Source: Alphaproteobacteria bacterium (GTDB lineage Bacteria; Pseudomonadota; Alphaproteobacteria; Rhodobacterales; Rhodobacteraceae). Taken from it: a stretch of 59,026 bases of DNA. The DNA is taken from positions 1 through 59,026 of the forward strand of contig JAUIIR010000020.1 of assembly GCA_030431485.1 (NCBI GenBank), in the 5' to 3' direction. The notes beneath the pieces are model-generated. The model worked only from the letters and a program-made list of their open reading frames with translations. It searched no databases and was not told the origin of the DNA. Both the position numbers and the translations under genes were made by a program. Positions 1-9,651 of the stretch are shown here, one piece after another. Positions within the stretch are counted from its first letter, which is position 1; each line of letters begins with the position of its first letter.

Positions 1-1
1 C

Positions 2-598
2 GAGATCAATTCGGTTGAAGATCTTCAGGGTCTGCGCTTTCGCATGCCCGGTCAGGGCGGTCAGGTGCTGGGTCGTCTCGGCGCCTCCGTTCAGAACATC
101 CCCGGCGGCGAAATCTATCAAGCGCTTGCATCAGGTCAGATCGACGGCGCCGAGTGGATTGGTCCATACGCGGACGAGCGCATGGGCTTCCAGGAAGTCA
201 CCAAGACCTACTACGCAGCTGGCTTCCATGAGCCGGGTTCGGCGCTCTGCCTCGGCTTCAACCTCGAAGTCTGGGAAAGCCTCTCGGATCAGCACAAGCA
301 GATCGTCAACGTCGCTGCACAAGCGGCCCACGCGCAAAACACTGCCCTTTCGCTGGCGGAAAACGGCGCCGCACTGGCGCGTCTGCAGGCCGCAGGCGTT
401 CAGGTTCGCCAGTTCCCGGATGACGTCTGGGATGCCTATGGTCGCGCTTCGGCCGAAGTTCGCGAAGAGAACATGGGCGATCCGGACTACGCAAAGATTG
501 CAGAAAGCTATTTCGCGTCCATGCAGGAATCTGCGGATTGGTACGAAATCGCCGACGGCGAATACATGCGTCAGCGTAACCGCGTAAACGCGGGCTGA
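2..598 (+). CDS. TRAP transporter solute-binding protein (DctP/FcbT1-like), C-terminal part
   Basis: This is the last ~198 residues of a periplasmic substrate-binding protein of a tripartite ATP-independent periplasmic (TRAP) transporter; the reading frame is open to the left window edge, so the signal peptide and N-terminal lobe are missing. The run 'GGEIYQALASGQIDGAEW' with a following 'GFQEVTKTYYAAGFHEPGS' is typical of the DctP family that COGs call mannitol/chloroaromatic (FcbT1). The two genes that follow on the same strand are the small and large permease subunits, which fixes the assignment. The substrate cannot be read from sequence; organic acids are usual for the family. A strong hairpin terminator lies directly behind the stop codon, so the binding protein is probably made in excess over the permease. 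Confidence 0.9.
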   Translation, partial: EINSVEDLQGLRFRMPGQGGQVLGRLGASVQNIPGGEIYQALASGQIDGAEWIGPYADERMGFQEVTKTYYAAGFHEPGSALCLGFNLEVWESLSDQHKQIVNVAAQAAHAQNTALSLAENGAALARLQAAGVQVRQFPDDVWDAYGRASAEVREENMGDPDYAKIAESYFASMQESADWYEIADGEYMRQRNRVNAG

Positions 599-614
599 TC
601 TCCAAAACGTACTT

Positions 615-649
615 GCCCCGCCCGGGCATTTGTCAGGGCGGGGCTTTTC
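615..649 (+). terminator. Hairpin terminator after TRAP binding protein
   Basis: The 9-bp arms gccccgccc (615-623) and gggcggggc (636-644) are exact inverted repeats and are followed by cttttcg. It sits between the binding protein and the small permease and probably acts as a partial terminator or 3' stabiliser that lowers expression of the permease genes. Confidence 0.8.
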
Positions 650-706
650 GTCGCTTACCAAACAGACGTGATACCCCGATCAATGGGGCCAATAGAGGGG
701 CATGGT

Positions 707-1618
707 ATGGTCGACTTCATCCTTTGGGTGCTTCAGAACATTGTAATGGCTCCGTATCACCTGTTGATGGCGGTGTTTAATCCTGGTGCCTGGCTGAACT
801 GGTCAGAGCCGACATCTGTGATGCGCTTTATTTATTATGGCGCATCCGTTGAATTGTTTTTTGTCGTTTTTACCACATTCCTGATTCTGACCGTTCTTGG
901 CCTCGCGTGGAAACGACAAATCCTCTGGGCATGCGTCAGAGCGATGGAGAGCATGGCAAACGGGATCGGCCGATTTGCGGCGTGGGCAGGATTGCTCATG
1001 GTGCTCCAACAGGTGATGATCGTTTTTTTGCAACGCATTTTCCGCGTGGCCGAAATCGAAATGGGCCCTCTCGGCACCGCCTTTGCCAAAGACCTCAGCT
1101 GGTGGGCGGAAGAGCTCAAGCTCTACAATGCGATGGTCGTTGCTTTGTGCGTGACCTATACTTTTGTTCAGGGTGGACACGTTCGCGTTGACCTATTTTA
1201 TTCCAAGATGAAATACGGCACTAAGCGCTTGATCGACATGTTTGGCAGCATGTTCTTCATGCTGCCGGCTGTGACGATCACATACCTTTACGCTTGGTTC
1301 TTCATGTGGCGGCATTTGATGACGCCCGCTGTAACTGCGAACGGTAACCTTGATCTCATGTTGCGTCAGTCCCGGGTCTTCCGATGGAACGTCGAGACCA
1401 TCGGCTTCAGCCCCAACGGATTCAACGCTTATTTCCTCTTCAAAATCCTGATCGTGGCATTCTGCGTCCTGACCTTTGTGCACGCGATGGCGTTCTTCTG
1501 GCGCTCGCTGTTGGAGTACATCGAGGGCGAGGAAAGCGACGGCAAATACCTTGACCGCGATGGCTTTGCCAGCGAAGCGGAAGAGATCGAACACGCGATC
1601 CACTCCGGGTCCACCTGA
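707..1618 (+). CDS. TRAP transporter small permease subunit (DctQ/FcbT2-like)
   Basis: A 303-residue integral membrane protein with several long hydrophobic segments (N-terminal amphipathic helix, then spans around residues 50-75, 90-115, 150-165, 180-205 and 240-265). This is the small membrane component of the TRAP transporter, which pairs with the large permease that follows. It is longer than the common 160-200-residue DctQ, as expected for the FcbT2 subtype. I chose the ATG at 707 because gagggg lies 6 bases upstream; a GTG at 668 and an ATG at 683 are in frame but have weaker ribosome sites. The large permease starts 62 bases downstream on the same strand. Confidence 0.87.
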   Translation: MVDFILWVLQNIVMAPYHLLMAVFNPGAWLNWSEPTSVMRFIYYGASVELFFVVFTTFLILTVLGLAWKRQILWACVRAMESMANGIGRFAAWAGLLMVLQQVMIVFLQRIFRVAEIEMGPLGTAFAKDLSWWAEELKLYNAMVVALCVTYTFVQGGHVRVDLFYSKMKYGTKRLIDMFGSMFFMLPAVTITYLYAWFFMWRHLMTPAVTANGNLDLMLRQSRVFRWNVETIGFSPNGFNAYFLFKILIVAFCVLTFVHAMAFFWRSLLEYIEGEESDGKYLDRDGFASEAEEIEHAIHSGST

Positions 1619-1680
1619 AACGATGAACGCAAAACAAACAATGACGCCGCAAACGGCGCGCAGTTGGGAGGCCGCATAAA

Positions 1681-4035
1681 ATGCTTTTCGGACTGGACGG
1701 AGTTGAGGTCGGGATCCTTATCGTATTCCTGACGCTCTTCGCCGGGATCATGACGGGCTTCCCGGTGGCCTTTGCCATCGCGGGGGCTGGCGTCATCTCT
1801 TTCGCCATAATCGCGGCATTGGACTCGGCAGGTTTGCTGATCCACCAAGCCATCGACAAGGGCTCACCAGAATTTGCGGCCCTTGTCGCTGAGGGTATCG
1901 CGCGAGATGCCATATCCGTTTTCCGATACCCTGACTTACCGCGCATTGAGGAACCGGTTTTCCCCGGCGGTTGGGAACAGGCGATGGAGCGCAACATCTC
2001 TTTCATCGTGAACCGGATCAACGAACGTGTGATTGCTGGCCAGTCAATCGAAACGCTGCTGGCGGTTCTGATGTTCGTGATGATGGGCATCACGCTGGAA
2101 CGTTCGCGGATCGCAGAAGACCTGCTGACCTCTATGGCGCGTGTATTCGGCCCGCTTCCGGGCGGTCTGGCTGTGTCCATCGTGATCGTGGGCGCGTTCC
2201 TTGCGGCATCAACCGGCATCGTAGGCGCGACGGTTGTGACAATGGGGCTCCTGGCTCTGCCAACGATGCTTCGGAACAACTACTCGCCAGAGTTGGCGAC
2301 GGGTGTGATCGCGGCCTCTGGCACGTTGGGACAGATCATCCCGCCATCCATCGTGATCGTTCTTCTCGGAACACTGGTCGGCGACCTTTACGCGACAGGG
2401 CAGGAAACCCGCGCGCAGCTTGCCGGTTGTAGCGACGCGCTGACCTATCTGGGTGAACCAGCGGTTCTGTCGGTGGGGACATTGTTCCAGGCGGCGTTGC
2501 TGCCAGGACTGTTCCTCGCGCTCCTCTATGGCCTCTACGCCTTCGGCTTCGCGCTTTTGCGGCCGTCCAACGCGCCGCCGGTGCAGATGGCTGGCGATAC
2601 CGGGGAAGTCGTGACGCGCAACGAAGCGCTGACGTGGTATCTCGCTGCGCCGGTTGGTCTGATCCTGGCGATCTCGATCGGTTTCGGTAGCGGTCTGATT
2701 GGCACTCAGTCAATTTCGGTGTCGGACTACGCAGAACGCGCCGAAGGCCCAAGTCTGCGCACCAACGTGTCGGAGTCCTGCCAGGCCGCGATGATTGACC
2801 TGCACGGTCAGGACGCGTGGGACGAGGCGGTGGCGCAGCGTGCCGCCATGGCTCAGGCGGGCGACACCGGTGAGGTTGTCGAGCTGACCGAGGAAGAGCG
2901 CGCGGCGGCTCTGATCGAAGCCCGCGAAAACGCGGCACCGATTGGCTCAGGCGTGGCAACTGTCTTTACCTTGCTGGCTCTGGTCCTGATTCTCGCACGC
3001 GGTGTCTCGCCGTCTTCTACGCCTTTGCCGCTGATTGTTGGTGGGATCGGTGTGGTCCTCGCGTTCCTCTGCGACGTGATCTTTATTTCGCCGCTCACAG
3101 GGGCCGGGGCAACCTTCATGATCCTCGCCATCCCGATGATCCTGACCATGTATGGCGTCTGGCACGCGATGGGTCGGCTATCGCAAAATGAACTTTTGCG
3201 TGTGGTCTTCCCGCCGCTGGTTCTGATTGTGGCCGTGTTGGGCTCCATTCTGGGTGGCATCACCAATCCTACACCGGCAGCGGCGCTGGGTGCGGCAGGT
3301 GCCATCATGCTGGCAGCCTATCGCAAGCTCAAGGAAGAGCAGGGCGCATTCAAAATCGTCATCTGGGCCTCGCTGGCGCTGGTGATCATGATCCTGCTTG
3401 GTGTGAACTTCGACCTCCGGATCACGCGGGAAGGTGTGCCGCTCGAGGACTGGATTGCCTATATCCTAGCGCAGGTCGCGTATCATTTCGCGTTCTTTGG
3501 CCTGTTGTACAGCTGTTGGGTCCTGTTCCGGACGAACATCCTCGGTCCCGTTGTGCGCGAGACGGCAAAAGTGACGTCGATGGTCTTTACCATTCTGATC
3601 GGATCGCAGTTGCTGAACCTCGTGCTGATCTCCTTTGGTGGCGAACACTACATTCAGGATTTCCTGCGCTCCTTCGACAACGAAACCATTGTGTTCCTTG
3701 TCGTGATGCTGATCCTGTTCGTCTTGGGTTTCGTGCTCGACTTCCTTGAGATTATCTACATCGTGGTGCCAATCGTGGGTCCCGTGATCTATGGGGGCAC
3801 GCTTGATCCGGCTTGGGTCACGATCATGATTGCGATCAACCTGCAGACTTCGTTCCTGACACCGCCCTTCGGCTTTGCGCTGTTCTATCTGCGCGGGGTT
3901 GCTCCTAAAGAGGTGACAACGGGCCACATCTATCGCGGTGTCATTCCGTTTGTCGGCATTCAGGTGTTGGGGCTTGCCTTGCTCTGGTTCTTCCCGGGGA
4001 TCGTCACGATCCTTCCTGACCTGATCCAGAACTGA
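1681..4035 (+). CDS. TRAP transporter large permease subunit (DctM/FcbT3-like), long form
   Basis: A 784-residue polytopic membrane protein forming the transport channel of the TRAP system. The N-terminus ('LIVFLTLFAGIMTGFPVAFA') and the segments around residues 135-235 and from 480 onward match the DctM fold. Standard DctM is about 430 residues; here the hydrophobic core is broken by hydrophilic stretches near residues 57-115 and 340-415, the second rich in Ala/Glu and containing a Cys. Such long forms occur with FcbT-type binding proteins. The three genes together make a complete sodium-driven organic-solute importer. A bidirectional terminator follows. Confidence 0.9.
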   Translation: MLFGLDGVEVGILIVFLTLFAGIMTGFPVAFAIAGAGVISFAIIAALDSAGLLIHQAIDKGSPEFAALVAEGIARDAISVFRYPDLPRIEEPVFPGGWEQAMERNISFIVNRINERVIAGQSIETLLAVLMFVMMGITLERSRIAEDLLTSMARVFGPLPGGLAVSIVIVGAFLAASTGIVGATVVTMGLLALPTMLRNNYSPELATGVIAASGTLGQIIPPSIVIVLLGTLVGDLYATGQETRAQLAGCSDALTYLGEPAVLSVGTLFQAALLPGLFLALLYGLYAFGFALLRPSNAPPVQMAGDTGEVVTRNEALTWYLAAPVGLILAISIGFGSGLIGTQSISVSDYAERAEGPSLRTNVSESCQAAMIDLHGQDAWDEAVAQRAAMAQAGDTGEVVELTEEERAAALIEARENAAPIGSGVATVFTLLALVLILARGVSPSSTPLPLIVGGIGVVLAFLCDVIFISPLTGAGATFMILAIPMILTMYGVWHAMGRLSQNELLRVVFPPLVLIVAVLGSILGGITNPTPAAALGAAGAIMLAAYRKLKEEQGAFKIVIWASLALVIMILLGVNFDLRITREGVPLEDWIAYILAQVAYHFAFFGLLYSCWVLFRTNILGPVVRETAKVTSMVFTILIGSQLLNLVLISFGGEHYIQDFLRSFDNETIVFLVVMLILFVLGFVLDFLEIIYIVVPIVGPVIYGGTLDPAWVTIMIAINLQTSFLTPPFGFALFYLRGVAPKEVTTGHIYRGVIPFVGIQVLGLALLWFFPGIVTILPDLIQN

Positions 4036-4059
4036 TGCATACCGGCAGCCGTGACAAAA

Positions 4060-4087
4060 AAAGAGCCGCCCCTCGGGACGGCTCTTT
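4060..4087. terminator. Bidirectional terminator between TRAP operon and cupin gene
   Basis: The arms aaagagccg (4060-4068) and cggctcttt (4079-4087) form a perfect 9-bp stem flanked by A-run and T-run, so it can stop transcription from both the TRAP operon (+) and the convergent cupin gene (-). Confidence 0.9.
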
Positions 4088-4101
4088 TCTTTGGTCAGTG
4101 A

Positions 4102-4488
4102 TCAATCTTCATTCGGATCGGCATCCGCGTCTTTCTTAGTGTCGTGCTCTGTGCCCGGTTCATGCTCGGGTGGGGAATATGTCGTGTAAAGGCGCATCAT
4201 GCCGGTGCCGGTGTTCTTGAAATTGTGATACTTGCCGGACGGCACAATCGCCACATCACCCGCCGAGATCTCCATTTCGTCCTCACCGATCTTGGCCTTG
4301 CCCATGCCATCGACGAAATACAAAAGCTGGTCGTGACCCTCATGGGTTTCGCCGCCGATCTCTCCACCCTCGGGGATGGCCATCAGAACCAGCTGGGTTT
4401 TGTCTCCGGTCCACACCACATCACGAAACTTGTCGTTGCTGCGGGCCATCTTCGCGATGGGCATTACCAATGTGTCATGTTCAGACAT
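4102..4488 (-). CDS. Cupin-domain protein
   Basis: A 128-residue single-domain cupin. The first cupin motif is visible as 'GGETHEGHDQLLYFVDG' (about residues 44-60) and the second as 'GDVAIVPSGKYHNFKNTG' (about 77-94), supplying His residues that normally bind a divalent metal. The C-terminus is a charged acidic tail rich in Asp, Glu and Lys. Function in this subgroup is unknown; small cupins of this kind are usually isomerases, dioxygenases or ligand sensors. The gene stands alone, convergent with the TRAP operon. Confidence 0.8.
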   Translation of the reverse strand: MSEHDTLVMPIAKMARSNDKFRDVVWTGDKTQLVLMAIPEGGEIGGETHEGHDQLLYFVDGMGKAKIGEDEMEISAGDVAIVPSGKYHNFKNTGTGMMRLYTTYSPPEHEPGTEHDTKKDADADPNED

Positions 4489-4563
4489 GTCTGTCGCTCC
4501 TGTGTCTTTGCGACAGAGGAACGTACAAACACGGGTTCTGTTCCCGTCAGGATGATGAGAGAC

Positions 4564-5376
4564 TTACCCGCGCAGGTCTGGCAGGGAAATATTTGCCACC
4601 TGTTCGGCAATCGGATCCGTCGACATTGGATGCCGATCTGCCGAGTAGCTGTCGGGCGTCTGAAATGGTTCCCAGCCGCCGTGGCGATAAAGCTCAAGCC
4701 CAGAGAAGGCGGATTTGTAGCCCATCTTTGCGCTTCCGGGCACCCAATACCCCAGATACACATAATGCAGACCTGCTTCCCGAGCGATCTCGATATGATC
4801 CAAGATCATATAAGTGCCCAGGCTTTGCGCAGGCACATCCGGTGAATAAAACGAATAGACCATGCTCAACCCGTCATCGAGCACATCCGTGAGACAGACC
4901 GCCTGTAGCTTGCGGGTCTCTTCGTTGGTATACTCAATCACCCGCGACCGGATCGGCGTTTCCTCGACCATCGCCGCGAAATCGAATACATCCATATCCG
5001 CCATGCCACCATCGGCATGCCGCGCGTCAAGGTAGGTGCGGAACAGCTCATACTGATCTTCTGTGGCCCAAGCGCTTGTCGCGTTGCGACGCAGATGAGC
5101 GTTTCGGTTGCTGGTACGACGCTGACTGCGCGAGGGTTTGAATTTTTCCACCGAAATCCGGGCCGACAGACAGGCCGCGCAATCCGAACAAGACGGTCGA
5201 TAAAGAACATTCTGCGACCGGCGAAAGCCCTGTTTGGAAAGGCTGTTGTTCAGCTTGTCGGCCGCTTCTCCCTGAAGTGCCGTAAACAGCTTGCGCTCCA
5301 TCCGTCCCGGTAAGTACGGGCAGGGTTGAGGCGCAGTGACATAGAACTGCGGCGCAAGTGGCAGCGAGTGGCGCAT
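4564..5376 (-). CDS. bpt: Aspartate/glutamate leucyltransferase (Bpt)
   Basis: A 270-residue aminoacyl-tRNA-protein transferase of the N-degron pathway: it adds leucine from Leu-tRNA to proteins beginning with Asp or Glu, marking them for ClpS/ClpAP. Visible family features are the N-terminal '[14 protein letters not shown]', the Cys cluster '[16 protein letters not shown]' (about residues 58-73) that matches the conserved ATE1-type N-terminal domain, and the GNAT-like C-terminal half with '[18 protein letters not shown]'. Its length is normal for the family. It stands between the cupin and the aspartic protease genes on the same strand, with short spacers. Confidence 0.93.
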   Translation of the reverse strand: MRHSLPLAPQFYVTAPQPCPYLPGRMERKLFTALQGEAADKLNNSLSKQGFRRSQNVLYRPSCSDCAACLSARISVEKFKPSRSQRRTSNRNAHLRRNATSAWATEDQYELFRTYLDARHADGGMADMDVFDFAAMVEETPIRSRVIEYTNEETRKLQAVCLTDVLDDGLSMVYSFYSPDVPAQSLGTYMILDHIEIAREAGLHYVYLGYWVPGSAKMGYKSAFSGLELYRHGGWEPFQTPDSYSADRHPMSTDPIAEQVANISLPDLRG

Positions 5377-5452
5377 AGCTTTCTCATCGTCGATATGGCC
5401 TGACCGTAGCCCAAGCGTTGGGTCCCGCCAACCCCCCAGAAAAGGGGATTGA

Positions 5453-6034
5453 TCAGCGTTCGAGGATCAGCCGGCCATTGTTGATTTCCAACCGGGCAAA
5501 CCGGTTCAGGTATTCCATCCCCAGAAGAGATTTGGACATCTCGCCCTCATTCACAAACGCCCGCACATCGCGGTCGTGAAAAGGCCCCAGGGCCACGTCT
5601 TCCAACCGAACCGGCGCGGTGCGGACAAGACCATTCGCGGTCATCGCCTCGGAATAGAAAATCACGTCGTCTTCGTCCAACCCGACGCGCTTGGCGTCTT
5701 CTTGCGTTAGCACCATGCTGGTCGCACCGGTATCGACAACAAAGCGCACCGGAGCATCGTTGATATCAAGCGTCAGATAGTAGTGACCATCCGGCCCGCG
5801 CGGCACCTCTATCCGGCCCGCGTCTTCCATGATCAATTGCTGCGGCTGCACCGTTAGACGGATGTCGCCCCAAAGGCCTACAGCTGCGATCACGCCCACA
5901 AAGATCAACCCCCAGACCGCACCCTGTTGCAATGTCTTGTTCAAGCTCTGACGGTTCTGGACGAAAAACCAGAACACGATCACTGCCCCCAGCAGAATCA
6001 AATAGGCCAGATTGCCATAGTCCATTGCTGACAT
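5453..6034 (-). CDS. Membrane-anchored retropepsin-like aspartic protease (TIGR02281-type)
   Basis: A 193-residue protein with two N-terminal membrane spans (about residues 8-23 and 40-54) followed by a single retroviral-type aspartic protease domain. The catalytic motif '[10 protein letters not shown]' places Asp101 as the active residue, and '[10 protein letters not shown]' near the C-terminus is the second conserved element; such proteins act as homodimers. The domain is expected on the periplasmic side. Alphaproteobacterial relatives are often annotated as clan AA aspartic proteases with unknown targets. Confidence 0.85.
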   Translation of the reverse strand: MSAMDYGNLAYLILLGAVIVFWFFVQNRQSLNKTLQQGAVWGLIFVGVIAAVGLWGDIRLTVQPQQLIMEDAGRIEVPRGPDGHYYLTLDINDAPVRFVVDTGATSMVLTQEDAKRVGLDEDDVIFYSEAMTANGLVRTAPVRLEDVALGPFHDRDVRAFVNEGEMSKSLLGMEYLNRFARLEINNGRLILER

Positions 6035-6099
6035 AGCCGCTCCCCACTCTCCGCTAGTGATAATGTAGGTGCGTCCCCCCGGCTTGTGTAGGCCAGGTC

Positions 6100-6723
6100 T
6101 TAACTCCCAAGAGCGAGGCCAAAGCCACGAATGCCATCCAGTACAAATTGCACGGATAAGGCCGCGAGAAGCATCCCCAAGAGCCGTGTGACAACCACAA
6201 TGCCGGTTTTGCCCAAGGCCCGTTCGATAAGCGAGGCGCTCAGGAACAGCACAAAGACAATGACCAGAACCGCAACCATGACGCTCAGAACCGACGCCAT
6301 ACCAACCGCGCCATCGGCCTGACCGACAAGCAGGATGATCGACGCAATGGCTCCGGGGCCAGCGATTAGGGGAATGGCAATCGGGAACACCGATGGATCG
6401 GGCACGTCATCCACATCCGCCTTGTCCTCGCGCCGTTTGGTGCGGCGTTCAAACAACATATCGAGCGCGGTCAGGAACAGCAGAATGCCACCTGCAATGC
6501 GGAAAGCTGGCATGGAGATGCCGATAAAGCCAAGCACCTGCTCTCCGAGGAACGCGAAGAGAAACAACAGGCCCGCCGCAATCACCGTGGCCCGTACCGC
6601 AATCGCCCGGCGCTGCTGCACCGTCATGCCGGGCGTCAATGCGATGAAAACAGGTGTCAGTCCAATCGGGTCAATGACCACGAAGAGCGTAACAAAGGCT
6701 GATATGAGAAACGCCGGATCCAT
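6100..6723 (-). CDS. MarC family integral membrane protein
   Basis: A 207-residue protein with six predicted membrane spans. The N-terminus 'LFVVIDPIGLTPVFIALTPG' is the diagnostic start of the MarC/UPF0056 family, and the second half carries the related 'FPIAIPLIAGPGAIASIILL'. Despite the name, the family has no proven role in multidrug resistance, and its substrate is unknown. Length and topology are typical. It lies in the same direction as its neighbours but with ordinary spacers, so co-transcription is not certain. Confidence 0.88.
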   Translation of the reverse strand: MDPAFLISAFVTLFVVIDPIGLTPVFIALTPGMTVQQRRAIAVRATVIAAGLLFLFAFLGEQVLGFIGISMPAFRIAGGILLFLTALDMLFERRTKRREDKADVDDVPDPSVFPIAIPLIAGPGAIASIILLVGQADGAVGMASVLSVMVAVLVIVFVLFLSASLIERALGKTGIVVVTRLLGMLLAALSVQFVLDGIRGFGLALGS

Positions 6724-6791
6724 GCCAGACCGCTACAGCGCCGGCAGAAGCGTGGCAACCCAAAGCGCGGAATTTGATGCCGTACACAGCG

Positions 6792-8645
6792 TTACGGATT
6801 TTCGGCGGCGTCCAGTTTCTCCAGCGCTTTTTCCCAGAGCGCTTCCGCCCGATGCAGCCCGTCCATCACTTCCGCGTATTTCTTGTTCCAGATTTCCAAC
6901 TCCCCCTTACGCGCATCTTCATAAAGGGCCGGATCAGCAAGTTTCTTCGCCAGCGTCTCGCGCATCTCCTCGATTTTCTCGACCCGCGCTTCGCATTTGC
7001 GGACCTCGGACCGTAGCGCCAGCAACGTGTCCCGGTCGGGCCGGGCAGGGCGCGCGGGTTTGGGCTTTTCGGCTTTGACCGGCTTGTCCGACGCCAGCAA
7101 CATCGCGCGATAAGCGTCAAGGTCGTCCTCATAAGGCGCCACCGTGCCGTCTTTCACCAGCCAGAGCCGATCGGCCACCATCGACAGCAGATGCATGTCG
7201 TGGCTGACAAGGATCACCGCGCCCGAATAGGCGGTCAGCGCCTCGACCAGCGCTTCGCGGCTTTCGATATCAAGGTGGTTGGTCGGCTCATCGAGGATCA
7301 AAAGATGCGGCGCGTCCAAGGTTGCCAAGAGCAATGACAGCCGCGCTTTCTGCCCCCCCGACAGTTTGCCGACAAGGGTCTCGGCCTGCGCCGCCATCAG
7401 ACCAAACCCGGCCAGACGCGCCCGGTGGTGCGTTGGCATCTCATCCGGTCGTGCGCGCCGCAGATGATCAAGCGGCGTCTCATCCACGTGTAGTTCATCC
7501 ACCTGATGCTGGGCGAAAAACCCGATCCGCAGTTTCGATGACCGCGTGATCCGGCCCGCCATCAACGGTAAACGGTCGGACAAAAGCTTGGCCAGCGTCG
7601 ACTTGCCCTGACCGTTTTTCCCCAAAAGCGCGATCCGGTCGTCCTGATCAATCCGGAGGTCAAGCTTGCGCAGCACCTCGGTCTCGCCATAGCCGGTCAC
7701 ACCGTTTTCGACCCGAATGATCGGTGGAGACAGCTCGTCGGGCTGCGGAAATGTAAAAACGCGTTTGGCGATGTCCTCGGGGGCGGCCACCATATCCATG
7801 CGCTCAATCATTTTCAGACGCGACTGCGCCTGCTTCGCCTTGCTCGCCTTGGCGCGGAACCGGTCAACAAAGCTTTGCAGATGCGCCACCCGGGCCTGCT
7901 GCTTTTTCGCAACCGCTGCCGCCTGCGCCCGCCGTTCAGCCCGCTGCCGTGCAAACTGATCATAGGGGCCCTGATAATAAGTCAGCCGCCGGTCTTCGAG
8001 ATGCAGGATCGACCCTACCGCCCGGTTCAGCAGCCCCCGGTCGTGACTGATCACGATCACCGAATAAGGGTATTTCGCCAGATAGCTTTCCAGCCAAAGC
8101 GCGCCCTCAAGGTCCAGATAGTTTGTCGGTTCATCCAGCAGTAGCAGATCGGGCTGCGCAAAAAGCACCCCCGCCAATGCCACGCGCATGCGCCAGCCGC
8201 CCGAAAACGCGCTGCACGGCATGCGCTGCTCGTCATCGTCAAAGCCCAACCCTTTGAGGATCGCCGCCGCGCGCCCCTCTGCGGACCAGGCGTCGATATC
8301 TGCCAGGCGCGTCTGTACCTCGGCGATCCGCGCGCCGTCTGTCGCGGTCTCCGCCTCTGCCATAAGTGCCGCGCGCTCAGTATCGGCTGCGAGCACCGTA
8401 TCAATCAGCGACACGGAGGATCCCGGGACTTCTTGGCTCACGCCCCCGATCCGCGCGCCCCGCGGCACAGAGAGGCTTCCGCCTTCAAGCGCCAGTTCCC
8501 CCCGGATCAGACGGAACAGCGTCGTCTTGCCGGCCCCGTTCGGACCCACAAGGCCTACCTTGTGGCCATCGGGAATGACAGCCGATGCCCCCTCAAACAA
8601 GGGGCGGCCTTCAACGGAGTAACTGATATCTTCGATCTTCAACAT
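6792..8645 (-). CDS. ABC-F family ATPase (translation factor type)
   Basis: A 617-residue protein with two ABC ATPase domains in one chain and no membrane spans. The first domain has Walker A 'GPNGAGKTT', signature 'SGGWRM' and Walker B '[13 protein letters not shown]'; the second has 'GKNGQGKST', 'LSGGQKARL' and '[12 protein letters not shown]'. The two are joined by a Lys/Arg/Gln-rich helical linker (about residues 240-320) as in ABC-F proteins that enter the ribosomal E site. A Lys/Pro-rich stretch and a coiled-coil tail close the protein, resembling YheS/Uup-like members. The start at 8645 gives the canonical '[10 protein letters not shown]' beginning; upstream in-frame sequence is not protein-like. 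Confidence 0.9.
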   Translation of the reverse strand: MLKIEDISYSVEGRPLFEGASAVIPDGHKVGLVGPNGAGKTTLFRLIRGELALEGGSLSVPRGARIGGVSQEVPGSSVSLIDTVLAADTERAALMAEAETATDGARIAEVQTRLADIDAWSAEGRAAAILKGLGFDDDEQRMPCSAFSGGWRMRVALAGVLFAQPDLLLLDEPTNYLDLEGALWLESYLAKYPYSVIVISHDRGLLNRAVGSILHLEDRRLTYYQGPYDQFARQRAERRAQAAAVAKKQQARVAHLQSFVDRFRAKASKAKQAQSRLKMIERMDMVAAPEDIAKRVFTFPQPDELSPPIIRVENGVTGYGETEVLRKLDLRIDQDDRIALLGKNGQGKSTLAKLLSDRLPLMAGRITRSSKLRIGFFAQHQVDELHVDETPLDHLRRARPDEMPTHHRARLAGFGLMAAQAETLVGKLSGGQKARLSLLLATLDAPHLLILDEPTNHLDIESREALVEALTAYSGAVILVSHDMHLLSMVADRLWLVKDGTVAPYEDDLDAYRAMLLASDKPVKAEKPKPARPARPDRDTLLALRSEVRKCEARVEKIEEMRETLAKKLADPALYEDARKGELEIWNKKYAEVMDGLHRAEALWEKALEKLDAAENP

Positions 8646-8718
8646 GGCACGCCCATAGCAATGCCGGTGACGACAGACCAGCGGCCATCTCTTCTCTGGT
8701 TCAAAAATACTTCGGGAG

Positions 8719-8775
8719 TTTGAGGGCAGAGCCCTCAAATCCCTGCGCAGCAGGGATGAATGCCCTTTCAAGGGC
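8719..8775. repeat. Three consecutive perfect hairpins
   Basis: Three hairpins follow each other almost without gap: arms tttgagggc/gccctcaaa (8719-8727 and 8731-8739), atccctgc/gcagggat (8739-8746 and 8750-8757), and gccctt/aagggc (8762-8767 and 8770-8775). They lie in the divergent space between the ABC-F gene and ndk. The compact tandem layout suggests a REP-like or terminator-like repetitive element, or a structured 5' leader of ndk. Confidence 0.7.
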
Positions 8776-8842
8776 TTTCCAACGCCAAACCCGCATGCTA
8801 ACGGGCGCTCCAATCCCTAACCCAAACCACGGAGCGACCATC

Positions 8843-9265
8843 ATGGCCCTCGAACGCACATTCTCGATCATCAAACCCGACGCCACCCGCCGCAACCTGA
8901 CCGGCAAGATCAACGCCAAGTTCGAAGAAGCGGGCCTGCGCATCGTTGCACAGAAGCGCATCCATCTGACCAAGGCACAGGCCGGCAAATTCTACGCGGT
9001 CCACGCAGAGCGTCCGTTCTACGATGAGCTGTGTGAATTCATGGCGTCCGAGCCGGTTGTTGTTCAGGTTCTCGAAGGCGAAGGCGCAATTGCCAAGAAC
9101 CGCGAAGTCATGGGCGCCACCAACCCGGCAGATGCCGCTCCCGGCACCATCCGTGCCGAGTTCGCCGAATCTGTTGGTGAGAACTCCGTGCACGGCTCCG
9201 ACGCTCCGGAAACCGCAGCAGAAGAAATCGCTTTCTTCTTCTCGGGTCTCGAACTGGTCGGCTAA
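8843..9265 (+). CDS. ndk: Nucleoside diphosphate kinase
   Basis: A 140-residue cytosolic enzyme that transfers the gamma phosphate from ATP to other NDPs through a phospho-histidine. The N-terminus '[16 protein letters not shown]' and the C-terminal catalytic segment '[20 protein letters not shown]', holding the active-site His, are diagnostic. Length is typical of the tetrameric bacterial form. The start at 8843 is supported by ggag at 8831-8834. The leader upstream is full of strong hairpins and the gene is closed by a rho-independent terminator, so it is probably transcribed alone. Confidence 0.97.
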   Translation: MALERTFSIIKPDATRRNLTGKINAKFEEAGLRIVAQKRIHLTKAQAGKFYAVHAERPFYDELCEFMASEPVVVQVLEGEGAIAKNREVMGATNPADAAPGTIRAEFAESVGENSVHGSDAPETAAEEIAFFFSGLELVG

Positions 9266-9294
9266 GGTATCCTGTCAGTCGAATTGACATGTGA

Positions 9295-9322
9295 GCCGGG
9301 CATGTGCCCGGCTTACTTTTTT
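9295..9322 (+). terminator. Terminator of ndk
   Basis: The arms gccgggca (9295-9302) and tgcccggc (9305-9312) form a perfect 8-bp stem, and a run of six T follows at 9317-9322. The T-run overlaps the last codons of the convergent TfoX-like gene. Confidence 0.88.
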
Positions 9323-9651
9323 GCGATCACCCCGATCTCATCCAGAAATCGCTCGATTCCGGATGGCACAGCATCCGGTCGCGCCGCGACCTCCGCCTTG
9401 ATGGTGTCGAACCGCAGCCGCAGGGCTTTCTTCTCCTCGCCTTTGCAATCGTTCCACGGTCGTCCCTGCAGCCCCATGAGCAGCACATAGTAGCCGATGA
9501 AATGCGGGCGCATCCCTGACAGCAGCAAGCGCCTATAGGCTTCATCTGCGCCCATCTCGCGCAAGTCATCTGCAGATGTGATCCCCGCTTTGGCGCAGGC
9601 GGCATCCATCGCCGGTCCCAGATTGCGGATCGACGAGATCGGCTTCGCCAC
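9313..9651 (-). CDS. TfoX C-terminal domain protein
   Basis: A 112-residue protein matching the TfoX/Sxy C-terminal domain, a helix-hairpin-like fold: 'SSIRNLGPAMDAACAKAGI' followed by 'DDLREMGADEAYRRLLLSG' and 'LLMGLQGRPWNDC'. The N-terminal TfoX domain found in competence regulators is absent, as in many alphaproteobacterial members, so no competence role should be inferred. I place the start at GTG 9651, whose first base is the last base of the TAG stop of the upstream aminotransferase; this one-base overlap implies translational coupling. Confidence 0.8.
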   Translation of the reverse strand: MAKPISSIRNLGPAMDAACAKAGITSADDLREMGADEAYRRLLLSGMRPHFIGYYVLLMGLQGRPWNDCKGEEKKALRLRFDTIKAEVAARPDAVPSGIERFLDEIGVIAKK

